Shown in pieces: positions 58,240 through 64,000 of a DNA stretch of 64,000 bases. The notes beneath the pieces were generated by a model that worked only from the letters and a program-made list of their open reading frames with translations, was not told where the DNA came from and ran no database searches. Location: positions 20,973 through 84,972 of the forward strand of contig JAFZTS010000045.1 in assembly GCA_017618715.1 (NCBI GenBank), written 5' to 3'. Source of the DNA: Bacteroidales bacterium. Its GTDB lineage: Bacteria > Bacteroidota > Bacteroidia > Bacteroidales > UBA3663. Made by a program: the position numbers and the translations under genes. Each line of letters starts with the position of its first letter. Positions within the stretch are counted from its first letter, which is position 1.

Positions 58240-59859
58240 ATGAAACCCATCCATTTCCTCCCCCTCGCCCTGTGCCTGCTCGCCTCTTGCGCTCAGCAGC
58301 CCACTCAGTCACCCGACCCCGCCGATGAGCAGCAGCTCTACATCGGCGACAACATCGCCGTAGCCAAGACGCAGTACGGCTACGTCAAGGGTTATATCAT
58401 GCGCGGCACCTACACTTACCTCGGTATCCCTTACGGAAAGACCACCGAAGGTGAGGGTCGCTTTCTCCCCGCCCAGGCTCCAACCGCCTGGAACGATACC
58501 CTGCCCACTGTGTTCTACGGAGCTTGCGCTCCTCAGTTCACCGAAGGCAAGTATGGCAACAACTATTACACCTTCTCCGACCACTGGAACTACTACGACG
58601 TGGGTGAGGACTGCCTCAAGCTCAACGTCTGGACCCAGGGCTTGGCCGATGGCAAAAAGCGTCCCGTCCTCTTCTGGATCCACGGCGGCGGCTTCACCAA
58701 TGGCAATGGCATCGAACAGGACGGCTACAACGGCGAGAACCTCAGCCGTTATGGCGATGTCGTCTTCGTGTCGGTTAACCATCGTCTCGGCCCCATCGGT
58801 TTCTCCGACTTTTCGGCCGTTGATCCACGTTATGCTGATTCCGGCAATGTTGGCATTCTCGACCTCGTGGATGCCCTCAAGTGGGTCAAGAACAACATCG
58901 AAGCCTTCGGTGGCGACCCCAACAATGTCACTATCATGGGTCAGTCGGGTGGTGGAGCCAAAGTCTGCACCCTCGTGGCCATGGATGCCTGCAAAGGTCT
59001 GATTAGCAAGGCCGTGGCCCTCAGTGGCAACATTTACGGTGCCATCGACCAGAATTACAGCTCCGCACTCGGCCAGTACATTTACCAGAAGGCAGGACGT
59101 AGCATGAAGAAACTTACGTCGATGCCCTGGATCGAATATCTCAAGTTGGCCAACGAGGCTGCTGCCGAGTATAACCAGAAAACCAAGGGCAACGGCATGA
59201 TGCGCGGTGCTTTCGGTCCTGTAGCCGATGGTCGCAACATCCCCAAAGGTGCATTCTTCCAGGATCCGAACGGTGCTTCAGCCAACGTGCCCATGATCTT
59301 CTGCACCACCACCTGCGAAAATTCCGTAAGCCGCACCAATGCAGCTCTCGAAACCCTCACCGACGAGCAGCTCATTCCTTTCGTCGAGCGCTCCAAGCCG
59401 GGACGTGACGCCAAAGCCATCATCGAGGCCTATCGCAAGGCACTGCCCGATGTGTCTGGTATCCAACTGCTCGGCTACATTATGAGCTCACGCGACCGTG
59501 TTATCGGTGCCATCAACGCAAAGGCTGTACAGCCCGCTCCGCTCTACCTCGCCTGGTTCGGTTGGGAGCCACCGCTCTTCGACGGTCGTATGCGCGCATT
59601 CCACTGCCTCGACATCTGCTTCTGGTTCCATAACACCGATTTCATGTTGACCCATACTGGTGGCGGCGCTCGTCCGCGTGCCCTCTCCACTAAGATGGCC
59701 GATGCCCTCCTCGCATTCATGCGTACTGGTGATCCCAACTGCGCATCCTTGCCCGAGTGGCCTCGCTACACCCCCGAAACCGGCCAGAGCATGCTCCTCA
59801 ACGACGAGTGCAAGGTGGTTGATGACATTGACCGCGAAGCCCGCACGCTGCTCCAGTAA
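58240..59859 (+). CDS. Type B carboxylesterase-family lipoprotein
   Basis: This 539-residue alpha/beta-hydrolase is anchored as a lipoprotein (LLASC, Cys17). The oxyanion-hole motif is WIHGGGF (146-152), the nucleophile is Ser236 in MGQSGGGAKV, and the catalytic His lies in the late RAFHCLDICFWF segment. These are the marks of the carboxylesterase/cholinesterase family. The N-terminal KTQYGYVKGYIMRGTYTYLGIPYG is also standard. In Bacteroidales such enzymes deacylate polysaccharide or other esters. The substrate is unknown, and no glycan-degradation genes flank it beyond the altered GH28 protein. REP-like palindromes lie on both sides. Confidence 0.9.
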   Translation: MKPIHFLPLALCLLASCAQQPTQSPDPADEQQLYIGDNIAVAKTQYGYVKGYIMRGTYTYLGIPYGKTTEGEGRFLPAQAPTAWNDTLPTVFYGACAPQFTEGKYGNNYYTFSDHWNYYDVGEDCLKLNVWTQGLADGKKRPVLFWIHGGGFTNGNGIEQDGYNGENLSRYGDVVFVSVNHRLGPIGFSDFSAVDPRYADSGNVGILDLVDALKWVKNNIEAFGGDPNNVTIMGQSGGGAKVCTLVAMDACKGLISKAVALSGNIYGAIDQNYSSALGQYIYQKAGRSMKKLTSMPWIEYLKLANEAAAEYNQKTKGNGMMRGAFGPVADGRNIPKGAFFQDPNGASANVPMIFCTTTCENSVSRTNAALETLTDEQLIPFVERSKPGRDAKAIIEAYRKALPDVSGIQLLGYIMSSRDRVIGAINAKAVQPAPLYLAWFGWEPPLFDGRMRAFHCLDICFWFHNTDFMLTHTGGGARPRALSTKMADALLAFMRTGDPNCASLPEWPRYTPETGQSMLLNDECKVVDDIDREARTLLQ

Positions 59860-59904
59860 GCACCCCGTCCCATAAGCACCCCCCAGCGGGGTGCTTTCCT
59901 TCTG

Positions 59905-60002
59905 TCTCCGTCGGCAGCCATCGATAGCCGCCCCGGTGTCGTGGTCGCGGCCAAGTTTGGCCGCTTCCCAGTGTCCCCGTCGCAGCCGTGTTTGGCCGCC
60001 GG
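59905..60002. repeat. REP-like palindromes, cluster 2 (three copies)
   Basis: Copies lie near 59913-59932 (degenerate), 59947-59964 (GCGGCC-AAGTTT-GGCCGC, perfect) and 59982-59999 (one mismatch). They share the leader GTC-CCGTCG with the other clusters. The rest of the 283-base gap carries the promoter of the following gene. Confidence 0.7.
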
Positions 60003-60104
60003 TCCATCCTCCATTTTGCCCACTCTACAAGTCAAATTCCCCCTTTCAGTCCAAATTCGCCAACAATTTCTCCCACATTGAACCCGCTTTTCAAATAAAT
60101 ACGC

Positions 60105-60112
60105 TATCTTTG
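60105..60112 (+). promoter_or_regulatory. -7 box of the OmpA-like gene at 60143
   Basis: TATCTTTG is a perfect TAnnTTTG element 31 bases before the start codon. The -33 element is not clear. Confidence 0.6.
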
Positions 60113-60142
60113 CATGCTATAGTGCAAAAACGATAACAAGAA

Positions 60143-61312
60143 ATGAAGAAATATATATCATTGATGGCATGTGCGTGTGCCCTCTTTGCAGGTTATGCTC
60201 AGAATAAGGCATCCGACGACTATGATGATGGCATCAATAAAAAGTGGGAACTTAAGTTCGACATCACCGGCAACGTTGCAAGCCGAGGCGACATAAATGT
60301 TGGCGATGGACTGACTGACTACGATGAGTCCATGGGTGCAGAACTTGGCATCGGCTACAACTTCGACAGCAACTGGTACGCTGGCTTGACCTCTGGCTAT
60401 TGGTATCATTGGGGCGGTGAGTCGAACAATATGATTCCCGTTCTCGGCGACGTCGTTTGGCGATGGAATCTCGGTTCGAGCGAGCGTTATTCCCTGTTCC
60501 TCGAAGGTCGGGCAGGCTACCTCTTCGGCCTGAAGAGTGACCGTGAGCATTTCCACGAGCTTCCCGACTACCGTTTCTCAGACCACCTTTATGCCGATAT
60601 TCAGCCTGGTATATACATCCGTACGCGTCGAAACATCGATTTCCGCGTCTCCATCGGTTACGGATATACCAAGCCGATACACAACTATGAGGAGAAGTAT
60701 TTCGCAGGGATGACCGACGAGGAACGTGAAAAGTTGGGCAAGGATTACTTTTATGCCCAGCCCGAACATATCGTTTCCCTTAAGCTCGGCTTCAACTTCC
60801 GAGGCAAACCGGCTACGCCTGCTCGTTACATCGACCTTGATGACGAGATACACAGCCTTGAGCTTGATGCCAGGGAGGAGCAGCGCATAGCCGAGAAGGC
60901 CGAATCCAGGGCCGCAAGAGCTGCCGAACGTCTCGCTCGCAAGAATGCGGAATTCGAAAAACAGATTGAGAAAACCAAGGCCAAAGAGAGTCGGTTGGTT
61001 CTTTGCTACATCATCCCCAATGCCGACGAGGTGCCTGACTTCCAGCCTGAGCTTCTCGAACTTGCCGAGTGGGCCAAAGCAAACAAGAACGGCCGGATCA
61101 TTCTCAAGACATATCTCGCAGACTCCAAGTCGGCCTTGTCATACTCCTCTGAGGCACGCCGACGCATCAAGCATGTCAAGGATGCTTTGGTCAAGAACTA
61201 TGGTATCAAATCCAAACGCATCAAGTCCGACATTTACGTAGTCACCGAAAAGACCGCCCGCGAAAACGATATCACCCGCCGTGTAGATGTCTTCAAGCGC
61301 CTCCGTAAATAA
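60143..61312 (+). CDS. Outer-membrane barrel protein with helical linker and OmpA-like domain
   Basis: This 389-residue protein has a signal peptide (MKKYISLMACACALFAGYAQ) and a small beta-barrel over about 35-225 (WELKFDITGNVASRGDINVG, YNFDSNWYAGLTSGYWYHWGG, FRVSIGYGYTKPI). A highly charged helix follows at about 240-285 (EEQRIAEKAESRAARAAERLARK), which may span part of the periplasm as a coiled coil. The last 100 residues have OmpA-like topology (IIPNADEVPDFQPELLELAEWA..., YSSEARRRIKHVKDALVKNYGI, NDITRRVDVFKRL). The usual Asp/Arg pair is only partly kept. It probably connects the outer membrane to the cell wall. It has its own promoter. Confidence 0.82.
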   Translation: MKKYISLMACACALFAGYAQNKASDDYDDGINKKWELKFDITGNVASRGDINVGDGLTDYDESMGAELGIGYNFDSNWYAGLTSGYWYHWGGESNNMIPVLGDVVWRWNLGSSERYSLFLEGRAGYLFGLKSDREHFHELPDYRFSDHLYADIQPGIYIRTRRNIDFRVSIGYGYTKPIHNYEEKYFAGMTDEEREKLGKDYFYAQPEHIVSLKLGFNFRGKPATPARYIDLDDEIHSLELDAREEQRIAEKAESRAARAAERLARKNAEFEKQIEKTKAKESRLVLCYIIPNADEVPDFQPELLELAEWAKANKNGRIILKTYLADSKSALSYSSEARRRIKHVKDALVKNYGIKSKRIKSDIYVVTEKTARENDITRRVDVFKRLRK

Positions 61313-61330
61313 GCCGTGTCCTTACGCCCC

Positions 61331-61396
61331 CTTGTCGTCCTTGCGGCGGCCTGATGCCCTTTTGTCGTCCTCGCGGCGGCCGTTCTTGGCCGCCCC
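61331..61396. repeat. REP-like palindromes, cluster 3
   Basis: GGCGGCC-GTTCTT-GGCCGCC (61375-61394) is a perfect copy. A degenerate half copy (GTCGTCCTTGCGGCGGCC) precedes it at about 61334-61351. They fill the gap between the OmpA-like and M48 protease genes. Confidence 0.7.
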
Positions 61397-61411
61397 TAAA
61401 AATATCCATCC

Positions 61412-62332
61412 ATGAAACCCATCAAGTCCCTCTTCATCACCGCGCTTACTGCGCTCGTGTTGGCCTCCTGCGGCACCGCTTCCAAGGTGCCCGTCACTGG
61501 TCGAACCCATCGTTTGTCCGTCTCCGACGAACAAGTCCTCAGCCTCAGCAACTCCCAATACAAGGAGTATATGGCAAGTGCAAAGAAGTCCACCGACGCG
61601 GCCAACACCGCCCTCGTCCAGCGTGTCGGCCAGCGTCTCGCTACCGCCGTGGAGACCTATCTCCGTGATAATGGTTTCGCCAACGAATTGCAGTATTTCA
61701 ATTGGGAGTTCAACCTGGTGAAGGACAACTCCGTAAATGCTTTCTGTATGCCAGGCGGCAAGATTGTCGTCTATGAAGGCCTGCTCCCCGTTACCCAGGA
61801 CGAAGCATCCCTCGCCATCGTCCTTGGTCATGAGATTGCCCATGCTGTAGCCAAACACAGTGCCGAGCAGATGTCGAAGAAATACAACCAGAGCCAGTTC
61901 ACCCAACTTGGCGGTGCCGTGCTCTCCTCGGCCGTAGGTAGCGGTGCAGCACAAGTCGCCACCGCCATGGCTTCCATCGGACTCCAGTTCGCCAATGCTC
62001 ACTACAGCCGCGAGAATGAGAGCGAAGCCGACCACATGGGCCTTGTCTTTGCAGCCATGGCTGGTTACGATCCCGCCGTAGCCATCTCGTTCTGGCAGCG
62101 CATGAGCGCCGCATCTGGCGGCGGTTCCAGCAGTTATTTGAGCAGCCACCCCAGCGATGCCAAGCGTATCACCGACATCCAGAAGTGGCTCCCCGAGGCT
62201 CAGCAATATTATGCTGCCTCCAAAGGTGCAGGCCAAGCCACTTCAAACACCTCCACCAAGTCTTCCGCCAAGTCCTCCACCAAGAAGACCAACACCAGCA
62301 AAGCCACTACATCCAAGAAGTTCACCTTCTGA
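61412..62332 (+). CDS. M48-family metalloprotease lipoprotein
   Basis: This 306-residue lipoprotein has a VLASC lipobox (Cys20) and the zinc site HEIAH (His140, Glu141, His144), with the third ligand in the conserved ENESEADHMG. This is the layout of periplasmic M48 proteases such as LoiP and BepA, which degrade or help fold outer-membrane proteins. The last 35 residues are a low-complexity Ser/Thr/Lys tail (STKSSAKSSTKKT...), likely flexible. Its place next to an outer-membrane barrel gene fits a quality-control role, but this is inference. There is no TPR domain, unlike BepA. Confidence 0.93.
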   Translation: MKPIKSLFITALTALVLASCGTASKVPVTGRTHRLSVSDEQVLSLSNSQYKEYMASAKKSTDAANTALVQRVGQRLATAVETYLRDNGFANELQYFNWEFNLVKDNSVNAFCMPGGKIVVYEGLLPVTQDEASLAIVLGHEIAHAVAKHSAEQMSKKYNQSQFTQLGGAVLSSAVGSGAAQVATAMASIGLQFANAHYSRENESEADHMGLVFAAMAGYDPAVAISFWQRMSAASGGGSSSYLSSHPSDAKRITDIQKWLPEAQQYYAASKGAGQATSNTSTKSSAKSSTKKTNTSKATTSKKFTF

Positions 62333-62420
62333 CTCACCCCATAGAGGCGGCCTTATCAGGTCGCCTCTCTTCGTCTTTGGCACCTCGCCCTCTTCTGATC
62401 ACTCAGAGTACTCCGATTCT

Positions 62421-62484
62421 CGTCCCCGTCGGCAGCTATCAATGGCTGCCTCAATGTCCCTGTAGCGGCCGTTCTTGGCCGCCA
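62421..62484. repeat. REP-like palindromes, cluster 4 (two copies)
   Basis: GGCAGC-TATCAATG-GCTGCC (62431-62450) and GCGGCC-GTTCTT-GGCCGC (62465-62482) occur 15 bases apart, each led by GTCCC(C/T)GT. The rest of the 62333-62620 gap holds the promoter of the next gene. Confidence 0.75.
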
Positions 62485-62585
62485 AATGAAAACTCTTCTC
62501 ATCAATTTCCCCCTAAAAATACAAAATATCAGCCGAAAAACACATTTTTACCACCGAAAAAGATACAACCTATAATATAATGGAT

Positions 62586-62593
62586 TATATTTG
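62586..62593 (+). promoter_or_regulatory. -7 box of the PfkB kinase gene
   Basis: TATATTTG matches TAnnTTTG and lies 28 bases before the start codon. Confidence 0.55.
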
Positions 62594-62620
62594 CAAAGGT
62601 AAATAAAGAGCTAATGCTTT

Positions 62621-63523
62621 ATGCGCGAAATAATCTGCATTGGTCACATCACCCATGACCATATCGTGACACCCGACATCGACCTTCATATCCCAGGCGG
62701 TACCGCATGGTATTTTGCTTGGGGAATGCAATCTCTTGCCAGTTCCGATTCCAATCCCTGTTCTCCCTATCGCCTTATCACGGCAGTAGGAGAGGAGGAT
62801 ATGCCCGCTGTCGAGCAGCTACGCGAGGCAGGCGTCCGTGTCGAGGTGTTAACAAGTCCGGCCACGGTGTATTTCGAGAATAAATATGGTGCCAACATGA
62901 ACAATCGCCAGCAACGCGTCCTCAGCAAAGCTGCGCCGTTCACATGGGATCGTCTCGAGCCATTGCTCAAGGGAGTTGATCGTCCCTACTTCATTCTGGG
63001 GTCGCTTCTGGCCGATGACTTTCCACTCGACGTCATCAAGCGTCTGCACGAGATAGGTCGCGTCGTTGTCGATGTCCAAGGATATCTGCGCGAAGTGGTA
63101 GGAGAGGAGGTACGTGCCACCGACTGGCCCGAGAAAGAGGAAGCCCTCCAGTACGTCGATGTCCTCAAGACAAATGAATACGAGATGGATGTCCTAACAG
63201 GAGAAAACGATCCCGTCAAGGCTGTGCATAAGCTCGGACAATGGGGTGTGGGCGAGGTGCTTCTCACCCTCGGTGACCTCGGTTCGTTCATCTATCGACG
63301 CAAGGAGGACAGCACTACCCGAATCGAGGCTTTCCCACCCAAGAAACTTGTCGATACAACAGGTTGCGGCGACACTTACACCATGGCTTACGTCTATCGA
63401 CGCACCCAGGGCGCTACCGTCCACGATGCCGGCCGTTTTGCCGCCGCTGTCGCCTCTCTCAAGCTCGAGCACTCCGGTCCATTCCATGGCACCGTTCAGC
63501 AGGTCAACGCCCTCATCCACTGA
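62621..63523 (+). CDS. PfkB-family carbohydrate/nucleoside kinase
   Basis: This 300-residue ribokinase-fold kinase has the N-terminal glycine pair IPGGTAWYFAWG (about 24-35) and the C-terminal signature DTTGCGDTYTMAYVY, with the catalytic base Asp251. The anion-hole motif is usually GAGD; here it is GCGD. Bacteroidales homologues are annotated only as PfkB family, and some resemble inositol or ribose kinases. The substrate cannot be inferred. It starts at the ATG at 62621; an overlapping ATG at 62614 is out of frame. Enolase follows after 165 bases containing three REP-like palindromes. Confidence 0.88.
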   Translation: MREIICIGHITHDHIVTPDIDLHIPGGTAWYFAWGMQSLASSDSNPCSPYRLITAVGEEDMPAVEQLREAGVRVEVLTSPATVYFENKYGANMNNRQQRVLSKAAPFTWDRLEPLLKGVDRPYFILGSLLADDFPLDVIKRLHEIGRVVVDVQGYLREVVGEEVRATDWPEKEEALQYVDVLKTNEYEMDVLTGENDPVKAVHKLGQWGVGEVLLTLGDLGSFIYRRKEDSTTRIEAFPPKKLVDTTGCGDTYTMAYVYRRTQGATVHDAGRFAAAVASLKLEHSGPFHGTVQQVNALIH

Positions 63524-63532
63524 GCGCCCTGT

Positions 63533-63633
63533 CCTCGTCGCGGCCGTTCTTGGCCGCCCTTTCCCCCGTGTCCCAGTCGCGGACGTGCATGGCCGCCCCT
63601 GTGTTCCCGTCGGCAGCCATGCTTGGCTGCCCC
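63533..63633. repeat. REP-like palindromes, cluster 5 (three copies)
   Basis: Copies lie at 63540-63557 (GCGGCC-GTTCTT-GGCCGC), 63579-63596 (GCGGAC-GTGCAT-GGCCGC, one mismatch) and 63612-63631 (GGCAGCC-ATGCTT-GGCTGCC). Both stem variants occur side by side in the gap before eno. Confidence 0.75.
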
Positions 63634-63670
63634 CATCAGAAATTCCCGCTAACCAAATAAACCCAATTAA

Positions 63671-64000
<330 letters not shown>

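Overview
This 64 kb window is chromosomal DNA from a member of the Bacteroidota, order Bacteroidales, most likely a Prevotella-like genus. The evidence is the 286-residue primary sigma factor without region 1.1, the recurring promoter signature TTTG-N19/20-TAnnTTTG ahead of many genes, the RprX/RprY two-component pair, bifunctional Fkp, the BspA-type leucine-rich protein, many OmpA-like barrel proteins, and a phosphoesterase whose C-terminus resembles the tail common on secreted Prevotella proteins. The family-level call is inference. I see no phage, integrase, transposase or CRISPR array. Most genes are ordinary core and envelope genes.

Layout: 0-5 kb holds the start of glnS (minus), rpoD (minus), a secreted protein of unknown function, rprX-rprY and a small winged-helix protein. 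From 5.2 to 8.5 kb (minus) are a secreted metallophosphoesterase and an unusual PIN-domain/coiled-coil protein. From 8.7 to 13.3 kb (plus) a fucose operon carries GDP-fucose synthase, GDP-mannose dehydratase, a GT4 glycosyltransferase and a membrane endonuclease/exonuclease/phosphatase-fold protein. From 13.3 to 16.9 kb (minus) are an orphan PTS IIC permease, an exported KduI isomerase and a tyrosine phosphatase. From 17 to 22.7 kb are gyrA and two tandem related secreted TPR proteins.

From 22.8 to 27.3 kb (minus) fkp is translationally coupled to a cobalamin-type methyltransferase and its putative reactivase. From 27.4 to 34.1 kb are an exported bleomycin-hydrolase-like peptidase, a lipoprotein, three related outer-membrane barrel proteins and a BspA-like protein. 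From 34.2 to 39.9 kb an operon encodes a GT2 glycosyltransferase, a DUF4922-SpoIID fusion, a DUF695 protein, a metallo-beta-lactamase-fold hydrolase and MiaA. The convergent gap at 39.86-40.39 kb holds a 19-bp perfect stem-loop and an eight-unit array of 41/42-bp palindromic repeats. This is the most striking non-coding structure in the window.

From 40.4 to 45.3 kb (minus) are GH3, topA and a TPR protein. Then come a TGS/uridine-kinase-like protein (plus), and nitroreductase, a 663-residue repeat protein, nadE and an S4-domain protein (minus). From 52.7 kb to the end (plus) are an LTA-synthase-like sulfatase, tRNA-Pro(GGG), a divergent GH28-like lipoprotein, an SH3-domain protein, a carboxylesterase lipoprotein, an OmpA-like barrel, an M48 protease lipoprotein, a PfkB kinase and the start of enolase. 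The gaps between these last genes carry about eleven copies of a short REP-like palindrome whose two stem variants differ by compensatory changes.

Functionally the window is weighted to the cell envelope. It has both de novo (gmd/fcl) and salvage (fkp) routes to GDP-fucose, glycosyltransferases, a SpoIID-type peptidoglycan protein and many secreted or outer-membrane proteins.
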